Shown: one piece after another, positions 44,019 to 53,296 of the stretch | Numbering within the stretch: the first letter of the stretch is position 1 | Layout of the letters: each line of letters opens with the position of its first letter | From: Celeribacter sp. PS-C1 | GTDB taxonomy: Bacteria > Pseudomonadota > Alphaproteobacteria > Rhodobacterales > Rhodobacteraceae | Assembly (NCBI RefSeq): GCF_019429625.1 | Contig: NZ_JAHXRW010000001.1 | Coordinates: forward strand, 62,001-126,000 | Reading direction: 5' to 3' | Length of the DNA: 64,000 nucleotides | Notes under the pieces: generated by a model | What the model was told of the DNA's origin: nothing | What the model saw: only the letters and a program-made list of their open reading frames with translations | Databases searched by the model: none | Program-made: the position numbers and the translations under genes

Positions 44019-44331
44019 GATCGAACCCCCATTCGCCCATATTGATAGGTGCAAGATGGGCGCGCATGGGGGATAAATGCGGTACCAGAATATGGCCGAA
44101 CTGGCGCTTTTCCCGCAGGTTAGATGAAAAATTTTTCCGAAATTGAATCTAAATGAGACGGCGCGCAAGGAATGCTTAACAATCATTTACGGAAGATAAA
44201 TGCCGTAATTTCCATTTTGCTGACATAATGGTTTGAGATAGAACATAAGGTAAACCTATGGAGCTGCCCCAACAGAACCAAGGTCGATCCATCGCCAGCA
44301 TGCCGATGATTTTTTAAAGGGTGACGACGCT
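44019..44331. other. 313-bp intergenic region between divergent RTX genes
   Basis: AT-richer than its surroundings and without a plausible gene. It holds an inverted repeat TTACGG (44187-44192)/CCGTAA (44203-44208), and further on TTTGCTGACATAATGG (from 44216), which may be part of a promoter for the subtilase. The strong AAAGGGTGA ribosome-binding site of the subtilase is at its right end. Both RTX genes must be driven from here. Confidence 0.6.
44187..44208. promoter_or_regulatory. Inverted repeat in the RTX intergenic region
   Basis: TTACGG and CCGTAA, six-base arms ten bases apart, roughly midway between the two divergent RTX genes; possible operator for both. Confidence 0.35.
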
Positions 44332-46638
44332 ATGACTACTCCAACTGATCCTCTATACGGATCCCAGTGGCATTTCGACTTAATTGGTGACATCGAACAG
44401 GTATGGGACGACTACACCGGGAGCGGCATCAGTGTGCTGGTCATGGATGATGGCGTGGATTTCTCGCACGAGGATCTCGACGGAAATTACGATGGAACCT
44501 ACAACTTCACCTACGGTGGCATTACCTACGATGGCCTACCGGCAGGCGTAAACTCCAATCACGGCACAGCAGTCGCGGGGCTGATTGGCGCCGAAAACAA
44601 CGGTATCGGCGGCGTTGGCGTCGCCTATGACGTATCGCTCACATCTTTCGACTATCTCGAGACGATTCAGTATTCTGCTGATTACTATATGCAGCTCGCC
44701 GCGTTCACCCAGTCGGGGAACTTCGACATCGTGAACAACAGTTTCGGCCTGCCTGCAATATATGCCGATTTCGACCCCGGTTACTCGGTTCTCGGTGGCA
44801 CGTCCGGCTACAACTACGTCTATCTCTACATCAACACCATGATGGATACGCTGGAAACCGGTCGTGGCGGTCTGGGAACGATTTCGCTTTATGCTGCGGG
44901 CAATGACGGGATCAATGCCTCCGGATCTTACCAAACAAACAGCCGGGCCACAGTGACCATTGGCGCCACGGACTCCAACGGCGATGTGACGTATTACTCC
45001 AATTACGGCGTCAGCCTGATGGTGACGGCCCCCGCCGCATCGGTCACGACGGACCGCACAGGCACAGATGGCTATTCCTCGGATGACTACACCTCAAGCT
45101 TTGGCGGGACCTCGGCTGCGACGCCCGTGACCGCTGGCGTCGTGGCGCTCATCCTCGATGCCAACGAGGATCTGGGCTGGCGTGACGTGAACGAGATTCT
45201 CGCTCTCTCCGCGCAACAGACCGGCTCGGCCTTTGGCTCCGCTTCCAGTGGCTATGAATATGGAACCTGGTTCTCCAATGGCGCAACGAATTGGAACGGT
45301 GGAGGCATGACCTATCACCTCTCCTACGGCTACGGCATGGTTGATGCCTTTGCCGCGACGCGCCTGGCAGAAGTTTGGGACATTCTCTACGATGACTATG
45401 GCACATCCGCCAACGAAGAGACCTTGACCCTGAACTACACCGGCTCCAGCAGAACCGTGAGCGATGGCGGCAGCAATAGCATCAGCATCACCACGACGTC
45501 GCATTTCGAAATCGACAGCGCCTATGTAACCGTGGATTTGTCGAGCTATGATCTGGAATCTGTCAGCGTGTATCTCGTTACACCTGATGGAGACATGATG
45601 ATGTTGCTCGATCAGGAAAACATCTACAACGCCACTCAGGGCAACCTCTACAATTATCAATACACATTCCATGTGAACGGCCTGCACGGGATGGACTCTT
45701 CCGGCACGTGGCAGCTTTACGTGATCGACAACGAGAGCGATGGCTACTCCACAACCATCAACGATATGACCATCGAATTTTACGGTGACACCTATGACAC
45801 CAACGATGTCTATCACTTCACCGCCGACTACGGCGCGCTGGCCGCAGAAGAAGGCGGCCGTACCGTCATCAGCGATGACAACGGCGGCACCGACTGGCTG
45901 AACTACGCAATGCTAGACGTGTCTTTGACCGTTCGTCTGGACACGGGCGAAATGGATCTCGGCACAGTGGGGTCGGGAACCATCACTCTAGGTGACTTCG
46001 AAAATATCATGGGCGGCCAGAAACGCGATGTTCTGATTGGCGACGATTACGACAACATCATTTATGGCAACGACGGCAATGACACCCTGCGCGGCAACCG
46101 TGGCAACGACGAGCTGAATGGCGGCGAAGGCAATGACACGATATACGGCGGCTACGGGTTTGACTACCTTTACGGCGAAGACGGGGACGACACCATCGAA
46201 GCTGGCAAAAGCCGTGACCGCGTTGAAGCCGGCGCGGGTGACGATTTCGTCGATGGCGCGCAAGGCAAAGACAATATTTTCGGTGGCTCTGGAAATGACA
46301 CGCTTTATGGAGGCACGTCGAATGACCGCCTGTCTGGCGGCAGGGGAAATGACCGGATTGGAGGCAACGAAGGTGACGACCGCATGTATGGCGGGTCGGG
46401 GGCAGACACATTCGTGTTCGAACTTGGCGACGACACGGACACAATCTACGACTTCTCGACTGCTGAAGGCGATGTACTGGAGTTTTCCTCAACTCTGGCT
46501 TCCAGTGCCGAGGATGCTCTGAGCTATGCCACCGTTTCTGGTGGCAATGTAATCTTCGACTTCGGGAACGGCGATGTGCTCATTGTCGAAGGGATCAGCG
46601 ACACCAACGAACTCCTGAACTATATCGAGATTGCCTAA
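44332..46638 (+). CDS. Secreted subtilisin-like (S8) protease with P-domain and RTX repeats
   Basis: 768 residues, no Sec signal. The catalytic triad is Asp39 (VLVMDDGVD), His77 (NSNHGTAVAG) and Ser261 (GGTSAATPVTAG), with the oxyanion Asn in VNNSFG. Residues about 365-485 form a proprotein-convertase P-domain (DSAYVTVDLSSYDLESVSVY, then GTWQLYVIDNESDG). The C-terminal part (46008-46430) has about a dozen GGxGxDxx calcium-binding repeats ending with a hydrophobic secretion tail (NELLNYIEIA). I infer a type I secreted, kexin-like endoprotease. No type I exporter genes are in the window. Confidence 0.9.
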   Translation: MTTPTDPLYGSQWHFDLIGDIEQVWDDYTGSGISVLVMDDGVDFSHEDLDGNYDGTYNFTYGGITYDGLPAGVNSNHGTAVAGLIGAENNGIGGVGVAYDVSLTSFDYLETIQYSADYYMQLAAFTQSGNFDIVNNSFGLPAIYADFDPGYSVLGGTSGYNYVYLYINTMMDTLETGRGGLGTISLYAAGNDGINASGSYQTNSRATVTIGATDSNGDVTYYSNYGVSLMVTAPAASVTTDRTGTDGYSSDDYTSSFGGTSAATPVTAGVVALILDANEDLGWRDVNEILALSAQQTGSAFGSASSGYEYGTWFSNGATNWNGGGMTYHLSYGYGMVDAFAATRLAEVWDILYDDYGTSANEETLTLNYTGSSRTVSDGGSNSISITTTSHFEIDSAYVTVDLSSYDLESVSVYLVTPDGDMMMLLDQENIYNATQGNLYNYQYTFHVNGLHGMDSSGTWQLYVIDNESDGYSTTINDMTIEFYGDTYDTNDVYHFTADYGALAAEEGGRTVISDDNGGTDWLNYAMLDVSLTVRLDTGEMDLGTVGSGTITLGDFENIMGGQKRDVLIGDDYDNIIYGNDGNDTLRGNRGNDELNGGEGNDTIYGGYGFDYLYGEDGDDTIEAGKSRDRVEAGAGDDFVDGAQGKDNIFGGSGNDTLYGGTSNDRLSGGRGNDRIGGNEGDDRMYGGSGADTFVFELGDDTDTIYDFSTAEGDVLEFSSTLASSAEDALSYATVSGGNVIFDFGNGDVLIVEGISDTNELLNYIEIA

Positions 46639-46696
46639 ACCAGAGTGTGAACTCTGTGATTCAGCTTCCGCAAGAAACGCTTTAAGGTGAGCGGCA

Positions 46697-47698
46697 ATGA
46701 AACAGCCGCTTACCTCATTTTCCGATGACCGGCCGTCTGAATGGCCACATGTCACCGTCGCGATCCCCGTCCGGAATGGCGGCGCAAGGTTTCGCGAAGT
46801 CTGCGCAACGCTTCGGGATCAAGACTACCCTGGCTTTGACGTGCTCTGCATCGACTCCGGCTCTTCGGATGGCAGTCTCGACATCGTCCGCGAACACGGA
46901 TTTCGCCTGCACCAAATCTCACCGGAGAACTTTGGTCACGGGCGGACGCGCAATCTCGCTTTTGAACTCTGCGACAGCCCTCTCGTCGCCTTTCTCACTC
47001 ATGATGCAGTACCTGTCGATGCCGCGTGGCTACGCCACCTCGTGACGGCACTGCAGAGCGCTCCCGATATCGCCGGGGCCTATGGGCGTCACCTTCCGCA
47101 TCTCAGGACAGACCCCTACGTCATACGAGATTTGAACGCCCATTTTGCGGCACGCATCACGCCGCCGGTTGTTCGCAAACGCGATTTTCCCCGCTTCGAT
47201 GAGGACGAGCGCCTGCGCCAAACTTGTCATTTTTATTCCGACAATGCCTCAATCATGCGTCGTGACGTCTGGGTGACCTTGCCCTACCCCGATGTCGATT
47301 TCGCCGAGGATCAGCTTTGGGCGCTTGCGGCTCTCCATGCGGGCTATGCCATTGCTTATGCTGCCGATGCACCGGTACGACACAGTCACGATTTCGGCCC
47401 GTGGGAAAGCTTTCAACGCAGTTTTGACGAAGCACGCTCTTTTCGCAGAAACTTCGGATATCGCATGATCCGAGGCCCTCTGCACGCACTCCGCTCGATC
47501 CTCACTCAAATCCTTCGAGATTTGGCTTTAGGCCTACGGCGCGGGTGGATTGTTACTCACCCCAAACGCGTTTTACGCCGGATTGGGGTCGATTTCATGC
47601 GACCCCTTGGTCAATATTTCGGAACCCTCGCTGCGCATAGCGATGGGCGCACCCTGTCTTTCCTGTCACGGGACAATCGGTTACGAAAGTCGCCATGA
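46697..47698 (+). CDS. Family 2 glycosyltransferase (rhamnosyltransferase-like)
   Basis: 333 residues, GT-A fold: VTVAIPVRNGGARFREVCAT at the start, IDSGSSDGSLDIV, then GHGRTRNLAFELC and SDNASIMRRDVW. The acceptor-side block YPDVDFAEDQLWALAALHAG contains the ED catalytic pair of GT2 enzymes. It closely resembles the C-terminal domain of the 916-residue glycosyltransferase at 50472-53222. It lies at the left end of the capsule locus and overlaps the next glycosyltransferase by four bases (ATGA). Donor sugar is not known; rhamnose is suggested only by general similarity. Confidence 0.88.
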   Translation: MKQPLTSFSDDRPSEWPHVTVAIPVRNGGARFREVCATLRDQDYPGFDVLCIDSGSSDGSLDIVREHGFRLHQISPENFGHGRTRNLAFELCDSPLVAFLTHDAVPVDAAWLRHLVTALQSAPDIAGAYGRHLPHLRTDPYVIRDLNAHFAARITPPVVRKRDFPRFDEDERLRQTCHFYSDNASIMRRDVWVTLPYPDVDFAEDQLWALAALHAGYAIAYAADAPVRHSHDFGPWESFQRSFDEARSFRRNFGYRMIRGPLHALRSILTQILRDLALGLRRGWIVTHPKRVLRRIGVDFMRPLGQYFGTLAAHSDGRTLSFLSRDNRLRKSP

Positions 47699-48900
47699 TC
47701 ACGCGTTCGAACCTTCGAAAATTCATGCGTCATGCCCGTCAGGGCGGGGTACGCCACGCGGCCACCATCGCTCTGCGCTATCTTTCCGGCGGCGGCGGCC
47801 AAACTCCCACCGGCATGACAGATAGGGTAGCGCGTTTGAATGCGGTCTATTGTGATCCATTTGGCCCTGAGGCGACGGGTGAGAATTCCAACCTCATGCA
47901 ATGGGTGATCCCCAGCTTCGGCTTCGGCTCCGGTGGCCACATGACGATTTTTCGCTTCATCAACAATCTCGCCGCACTCGGGCATCCACAGCGCGTGGTG
48001 ATCCTGCCGCCGCACTCTTTCAACACAGCAGAAGACGCCCAACGCGCTATTGCCGAGTGGTATATGCCGCTCAATGCCACAGTAGTTCTCGGTCGTGAAT
48101 CGATCCTGCCCTGCCATGCTTTGATCGCGACCGGCCATCAAACTGCGCATACGGTCGCCGCCTATCGTGGAGCGACCCATCGACTTTATTTCGTGCAGGA
48201 TTACGAACCCTATTTCTTCCCGGTCTCCTCCGAAAGCTACATGGCCGAAAGCACCTATCGGCTGGGCCTGATCGGGGTCACGGCGGGCGATTGGCTGGCC
48301 GAAAAACTCGCGAAGGACTTTGGCATGAAAACCCATGCTATCTCCTTTGGCGTCAACCACGAGATTTACCATCCGAAGGGTCGCAAGTCAGAGGGTGCGC
48401 AAAAGGTCATCTTATTTTATGCCCGCCATGTGACCCAACGACGCCTTGTGGAGCTTGGCCTGGCCGCATTGATGCGGCTGGCGCAAAGACGATCTGATTT
48501 CAAAGTGCTGTTCGTGGGCGGCGATATGTCCGGGATCGATATGCCATTTGAGTACGAGCTATTGGGGGAAATGCCCGAGGCGCAGCTTGGCGATGTGTTT
48601 CGCCGCAGTGATCTTGGGGTAGTACTAAGCGGCACGAACCTGTCGCTGATGCCGCTGGAACTGGCCGCCTGCCAGTGCGCCGTCTTGATGAACGATGGCC
48701 CCAATGCGCGCTGGCTTTTGACAGAGGATGAAGCCTTTTTCGCCGCCGCCGACCCCGCCAGCCTGTCACAAGAAATGGAGCATGCCCTGAGCGACACGGT
48801 CGCACGAAAAGCACGTGTTCAAGCCGCATTGGCGCGCGCTCAGAGTGCCGATTGGATGGAGCAGGCCAAGTCGATGGCGCGATTTACCTCCGGGCTGTGA
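47695..48900 (+). CDS. WsaF-like GT-B glycosyltransferase
   Basis: 401 residues. After a 60-residue basic N-terminus comes VIPSFGFGSGGHMTIFRFIN, the start of a WsaF-type rhamnosyltransferase fold, then LYFVQDYEPYFFPV and, in the nucleotide-sugar half, ILFYARHVTQRRLVELGLAA and LSLMPLELAACQ. WsaF builds rhamnan chains of S-layer glycans. This protein matches residues 245-600 of the large glycosyltransferase at 50472-53222. It is translationally coupled to the GT2 gene before it and converges on a sulfotransferase gene. Confidence 0.85.
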   Translation: MITRSNLRKFMRHARQGGVRHAATIALRYLSGGGGQTPTGMTDRVARLNAVYCDPFGPEATGENSNLMQWVIPSFGFGSGGHMTIFRFINNLAALGHPQRVVILPPHSFNTAEDAQRAIAEWYMPLNATVVLGRESILPCHALIATGHQTAHTVAAYRGATHRLYFVQDYEPYFFPVSSESYMAESTYRLGLIGVTAGDWLAEKLAKDFGMKTHAISFGVNHEIYHPKGRKSEGAQKVILFYARHVTQRRLVELGLAALMRLAQRRSDFKVLFVGGDMSGIDMPFEYELLGEMPEAQLGDVFRRSDLGVVLSGTNLSLMPLELAACQCAVLMNDGPNARWLLTEDEAFFAAADPASLSQEMEHALSDTVARKARVQAALARAQSADWMEQAKSMARFTSGL

Positions 48901-49917
48901 TCAGCTTAGCGCCTTCCTTACCCGGCTTTTGAGGCGGCGGACCCCGTTGCGTTCACGCTTGAGGTGGCGTTCGGACTTCTCTGCCTGAACGGCCGTTAGC
49001 TTCTTGGAGGTGTCGTCCCATTTCTTCTGCAAAATATCGCGCAGCAAATCTGGGTCATTGACAGGAAGCTTTCGCGGCGCGCGTTTGAGCATAAACAACA
49101 CCTGCTCAGCGCGCATTTGCATACAAAGCCCCGAGGCCAGTTCCACATATCCCGCCTCAACAGAGGCCTCATGCGCGCGGGCCTTCACACGCCGCAAAGC
49201 CGACGCACGACCGGCAGCATCATAACCGAATGGATTGAACATCTCAGGCGCATCACGGCCATCATGTGCCATAACTTTTTCGACCAGCGCCAAGTCGCCT
49301 TGCTGGCGAGCGAGCACTTCTTCTTTGCTAACCAAAAGCTCGGTCTTCTGCTCCGCCGTCCTTTTGCGTTCAAGTGTCGGCGACATCCCAAGACCCGACG
49401 CAATCATCGCGAATTGATCGTCGAGAGCCTCCGTCACCAACACATAGTTGAATTTTCGCAGGATCGAGACCGCTTTCTCAAAACGCGTCTCGGCGCCGTT
49501 ATCAATAAAGCTTGGGAATTTCGAAATGAGATAAGTACATTGGAAATCATCCCGAAAAAAACGTTCCATAAACATCTCGGAAGTCAGCTCAACCCCGGTT
49601 TTTTTCAGTCTCGCATTGCGGCGATGATTGAAACGCGACCGAGTATGCCCATCCGGCCCGCGCAGCACGACCATGAGCTTAAGATCGGCAGGGTTGGCAT
49701 AGAGCGTATTGAGATCGCTCACCCCATGGCCTTGGATGCAAAACAGGTCTTTTAGCCCCTTCCCGTCAAGCTCTTCGATCTGCTTAATCCCATTAAGAAA
49801 CCTGTAAACACGCGAGTTCGGACCCAGAGAAAGCACCTGGTCATTGCCTTTTTCTGTCCGAAAGTGATTAAGGACCGTTGTACCGCCAGTTTTTGGAATA
49901 TGAGGAAAAATAATCAT
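48901..49917 (-). CDS. Sulfotransferase-family protein (Sulfotransfer_2 type)
   Basis: 338 residues from the ATG at 49917. The PAPS 5'-phosphosulfate loop is PHIPKTGGTTVLNHF (Pro8-Lys9-Thr10-Gly-Gly-Thr-Thr), the hallmark of carbohydrate sulfotransferases related to heparan 2-O-sulfotransferase. A second motif, VVLRGPDGHTRSRF, fits the 3'-phosphate site, although the usual RDPxxR pattern is altered. The C-terminal 60 residues are strongly basic and helical (SERHLKRERNGVRRLKSRVR). In a capsule locus it most likely sulfates the polysaccharide. It is convergent with the WsaF-like gene and divergent from a small coiled-coil gene. Confidence 0.8.
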   Translation of the reverse strand: MIIFPHIPKTGGTTVLNHFRTEKGNDQVLSLGPNSRVYRFLNGIKQIEELDGKGLKDLFCIQGHGVSDLNTLYANPADLKLMVVLRGPDGHTRSRFNHRRNARLKKTGVELTSEMFMERFFRDDFQCTYLISKFPSFIDNGAETRFEKAVSILRKFNYVLVTEALDDQFAMIASGLGMSPTLERKRTAEQKTELLVSKEEVLARQQGDLALVEKVMAHDGRDAPEMFNPFGYDAAGRASALRRVKARAHEASVEAGYVELASGLCMQMRAEQVLFMLKRAPRKLPVNDPDLLRDILQKKWDDTSKKLTAVQAEKSERHLKRERNGVRRLKSRVRKALS

Positions 49918-50061
49918 CGCGACCGCATACTTTCTGTGACTGCCGAACTGGAAAACTCTGTAGCAATTGGGGGCTCTTGCCACAAGATATGAGGCGTGTA
50001 TGGGCATGGACAGCTATAGGTGTTTGCCCTACTGTCCCGGCAGACTAAAGACTGAGAAAGA

Positions 50062-50433
50062 GTGCTGTCCGTGACCCTGAAATCAAGCGAGACGACCGAG
50101 AGCCTGGCCGAGTCTCTTCGGATCACCAAATTGCAGCTCGCTCGCACCCGTCGCATGAATTCTGCACTGTGGACACGGATGAATTTCGGCGCGTTGCGTC
50201 GTGATGAAGACGGTCAAGTGATCAGCAATGACACGGAAAACCGGTTGGCTCTGCTCGAGAGTGAAAACATAGAGCTGACGCGGCAGCTTGAAGCATTGAG
50301 TCAGAAGTTTGAAGATGTCTCGCGCACAAATGCTGAGCTTTGGAAACGCGTGCATTACGCCGAAGCTCGCGCCGCGCTGCCACTCAGACGCATGGCCGGA
50401 AAAGTTTTGCGCCGGGTCGGACTGTGGCGCTGA
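50062..50433 (+). CDS. Small coiled-coil protein of unknown function in the capsule locus
   Basis: 123 residues from a GTG at 50062 (another GTG at 50071 is possible). The central part (about residues 58-100) has a heptad pattern, ENRLALLESENIELTRQLEA and KFEDVSRTNAELWKR, and the ends are basic (RRMAGKVLRRVGLWR). No signal peptide. Similar short coiled-coil proteins or C-terminal extensions occur with glycosyltransferases in polysaccharide loci, where they may hold the enzymes together. I do not recognise a named family. Confidence 0.65.
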   Translation: MLSVTLKSSETTESLAESLRITKLQLARTRRMNSALWTRMNFGALRRDEDGQVISNDTENRLALLESENIELTRQLEALSQKFEDVSRTNAELWKRVHYAEARAALPLRRMAGKVLRRVGLWR

Positions 50434-50471
50434 CATCCTCTCAGAAAGATTGAAGTAGGCGAAACGCGGCT

Positions 50472-53222
50472 TTACGTGTCTGCCTTTTTTCGTGCCCGCG
50501 CGGCCTGAATGCCATCCGCATAGCCGCGATATTTCTCCGCGACCACACGTTTGTAGGCTGCGATTTCCGCATCATCGGCACCATTTGCGGACAACCATTT
50601 CGCTTTGTTCATCTGCTCACGCTCGATGGCGCTTTCAACGGCGGAAGCAGAGGTCGGGGCAATCACATACCCGAAATGTGTTAGGAAGAAATCCGCCTCC
50701 GTCTTGCAGCGTTTATAGGTTTCTTCTGGGCCGTAGTCATGGGAGTGGATCACTGTGGCGGTCGGCGCATAGACCTTCGCATAGCCCGCTTCAATCATCT
50801 CATGCGCCCAGACCTGATCCTCGCCGTAGTCGACCTCCGGATAGGGCAGAGTCTCCCAGACAGAGCGGCGCATGCAGGAATTGTTATCCGAGTAGAAATG
50901 CAGGATTTGCTGCCACCGCTCTTCATCATGTCCCCAGACCCGCCCAGAGAGTTTTTTCGAGGTCTTCAGCGGGTAGTTGAGAAACTGTGCAAAATGCGCA
51001 TCAAGCTCATGGTGCGTCAGGACCGAGTGTTGGGGATAGGCAATGTGACGTCCATATAGACCGGCCGCGTCGGGGAAATGCGTCATCATCGTCCAGATGT
51101 CATGCAGCCAGCCGGAATGCGCGGGGATCGCATCCTGCGTCAGGAAACAGATCAGTGACGAAGCGCCAAGTGAGGCGCCGAGATTGCGCGTGCGCCCGTG
51201 TTGAAACTCCGCTTGGGGGATGACCTTGAGCGTGATGTCGCTCTGTTCCGCCAGCCACTCTGCTGTGCCATCACTTGAGGAACTGTCGACGCAGATAATG
51301 TTCGGACGGACACGCCCCGTCTGATTGCGCAGAGCTTCGATCACGGGCTTCAGCTCATGCATGCCATTCCAAGTTGGGATCACAACATCAACCACGTCTT
51401 CGACTTGGCGTGTTGCGCGCCGGATCTGCGCCGCGGCGGTGTCTTCGGTCGCGCCAAGCTCCTTGAGACGCTCCTTGAACGCGGCAGCAACGTGTTCGGC
51501 AGAGCTGCGCCAATCGAATTGACCAACCCAATCAAAGGCGCGCTGTGCCTGATCTTCGCGTTTGGCCCTGTCCAAAACAAAAGCCTCGACCTTGTCGGCA
51601 ATATCAAAGGGATTGGGCCCCGCCAGCGTCACCACACCCTCAGGGAAGATCGCCTGAGTGCTATCGCCCTCAAGCTCCACGACCGGGAGGCCACAGGCCA
51701 TCATCTCCTGTGGGATGAGCGAATAGTTTGTGGCCGAGAAACAAATGCCCAGATCGCAGGAGCGGTAGAGTATGGCCAGTTCTTCGCTGCTCAATATGCC
51801 ATGATTGACGGCATCGTAAGGCACTTCGTCAAAGGGCAGATCGTCCTGGCCAAAGAAATGAACCTCGATCGGAAGACCACGTCGGCCCATTTCATCAAGC
51901 GCCATCAATGCCAGACCAATCGCGCGACGCGGTGTATGATCGCGGGCGTAGAGACATACGCGGATCGTGCCGTCTTCCGCGCCGAGCCGCGTGGTTTTCC
52001 CGTCTCGGCTATACACATCCGAGTCATAAGCCAGGTGAAATCCCCGACTCCAGCGACCGTAGCGCTCGGACAAGATCTTTTGAAGCCAAGGGCTTGCGCA
52101 GACACAAGCGAGATCCAAGTCATAGCTGCCGCGCGCCAAAAGGGCGTCGGTGCCCATAGCATAGAAGGAAGGCTCGTGGTCCTGAACGAAATAGAACCGC
52201 TCCTTGAACCCCGAACAGGCCGCCGCGACATAGGCCGTGGTCCAGCCGGTCGCAACGACAATATCGCCTGTTGCGTGATAAAGCGCCGGAGAGACAAAAC
52301 GAACTTTTGCGCCAACACATTGGAAATGCTTGACGATGTCGTCATAGGCTTCGTCTGCGGAGACATGGAAATCACGCCGTTCGATCCAGATGGTGCAAGT
52401 ATGCCCCATCATTTCAAGATGCCGAATGGTGCGAAAAATGGTCATGTGTCCGCCGCCGCCGCGCGCAAAGTCCGGCACGATCCAATGAATGTCCATGGCC
52501 TCGAAATCGATCGCGCCGGGGGCGGCGCGCACACCCTGCTCTCGTGGCAATGTCATCAGATGCGCCAAATGTTTTGGCGCTGAAGAAGCCATGAGATTGC
52601 GCTTCATGCGCTTGGCCTGGTCCGGCCGAGCCGCGCGACCCTCCGCTTTTCCGAAAAGCACATAGTGCTCAAACGGGTTGAGCCCCGCTTTCTTGATGTC
52701 CGAGTAGGTCTCGATATAAAAGTTCGTATCGAAATCCGGGGAAGGATTATGACCTTTTTTCCAGCCGGCCGTCATGAAATACGTGAGCGGATCTTGTTCC
52801 CGACCCAGATCATTCCCGTAGCTGGCGACGTAAAAGTCGCTGTCAAATTGACCGACAACGCGTTTGTCATAGACGTTATGAGGGGCTTTTCCAGAAGTCG
52901 TTATAACCTTTGATGCGGCTACTCCGGCCATGGTCCCCGCTGCGATATAGGCCTCCAGCCCAGCACTTTCATCGACCTCTAGCGCCGCGGCCAAATCGAA
53001 ATCGCTGCAAGGCGATCTCCCTTCGCGCCATCCGATCAAAGCAAAATGTGCGACCGGATCAATGTCATCTTTTTGCAAAGCAACTTCGCGTCCGAGATAC
53101 CACTCAATGTCCAGCACCTTCGTGACCAGATTCACTTCGTCCTGCGAAAGTGTAAGATCCAAATTTGCCTGCGGTTCTAAACCTTTACCGGAACTCACAA
53201 GATCAATCCTCACAATTGCCAC
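50472..53222 (-). CDS. Multidomain glycosyltransferase: repeat region, WsaF-like GT-B and GT2 domains fused
   Basis: 916 residues from a GTG at 53222; no better start is seen. Residues about 38-198 hold three copies of a short repeat (FDxDFY...DPLTYFMTAGWKKGHNP type) found in surface-glycan enzymes. Residues 245-600 are a WsaF-like domain (IVPDFARGGGGHMTIFRTIR, FYFVQDHEPSFYAMG). Residues 611-860 are a GT2 domain (VVDVVIPTWNG, CVDSSSSDGTAEWL, YPEVDYGEDQVWAHEMIEAG). The same two domains exist as separate genes at 46697-48900 in the opposite order. It should add two different sugars in sequence to the capsule chain. Confidence 0.88.
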   Translation of the reverse strand: MAIVRIDLVSSGKGLEPQANLDLTLSQDEVNLVTKVLDIEWYLGREVALQKDDIDPVAHFALIGWREGRSPCSDFDLAAALEVDESAGLEAYIAAGTMAGVAASKVITTSGKAPHNVYDKRVVGQFDSDFYVASYGNDLGREQDPLTYFMTAGWKKGHNPSPDFDTNFYIETYSDIKKAGLNPFEHYVLFGKAEGRAARPDQAKRMKRNLMASSAPKHLAHLMTLPREQGVRAAPGAIDFEAMDIHWIVPDFARGGGGHMTIFRTIRHLEMMGHTCTIWIERRDFHVSADEAYDDIVKHFQCVGAKVRFVSPALYHATGDIVVATGWTTAYVAAACSGFKERFYFVQDHEPSFYAMGTDALLARGSYDLDLACVCASPWLQKILSERYGRWSRGFHLAYDSDVYSRDGKTTRLGAEDGTIRVCLYARDHTPRRAIGLALMALDEMGRRGLPIEVHFFGQDDLPFDEVPYDAVNHGILSSEELAILYRSCDLGICFSATNYSLIPQEMMACGLPVVELEGDSTQAIFPEGVVTLAGPNPFDIADKVEAFVLDRAKREDQAQRAFDWVGQFDWRSSAEHVAAAFKERLKELGATEDTAAAQIRRATRQVEDVVDVVIPTWNGMHELKPVIEALRNQTGRVRPNIICVDSSSSDGTAEWLAEQSDITLKVIPQAEFQHGRTRNLGASLGASSLICFLTQDAIPAHSGWLHDIWTMMTHFPDAAGLYGRHIAYPQHSVLTHHELDAHFAQFLNYPLKTSKKLSGRVWGHDEERWQQILHFYSDNNSCMRRSVWETLPYPEVDYGEDQVWAHEMIEAGYAKVYAPTATVIHSHDYGPEETYKRCKTEADFFLTHFGYVIAPTSASAVESAIEREQMNKAKWLSANGADDAEIAAYKRVVAEKYRGYADGIQAARARKKADT

Positions 53223-53296
53223 GCTAGAGCATTGCGCTCAGAATAGTGATCGTGCAAATCCATAGAGGATGAAAAATGTGAGGTCAAAGAGCTTTC

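Noticed and set aside
51357-52583. A 408-codon plus-strand frame opposite the large glycosyltransferase
   Set aside because: Antisense to a protein with clear domains in every part; no start signal.
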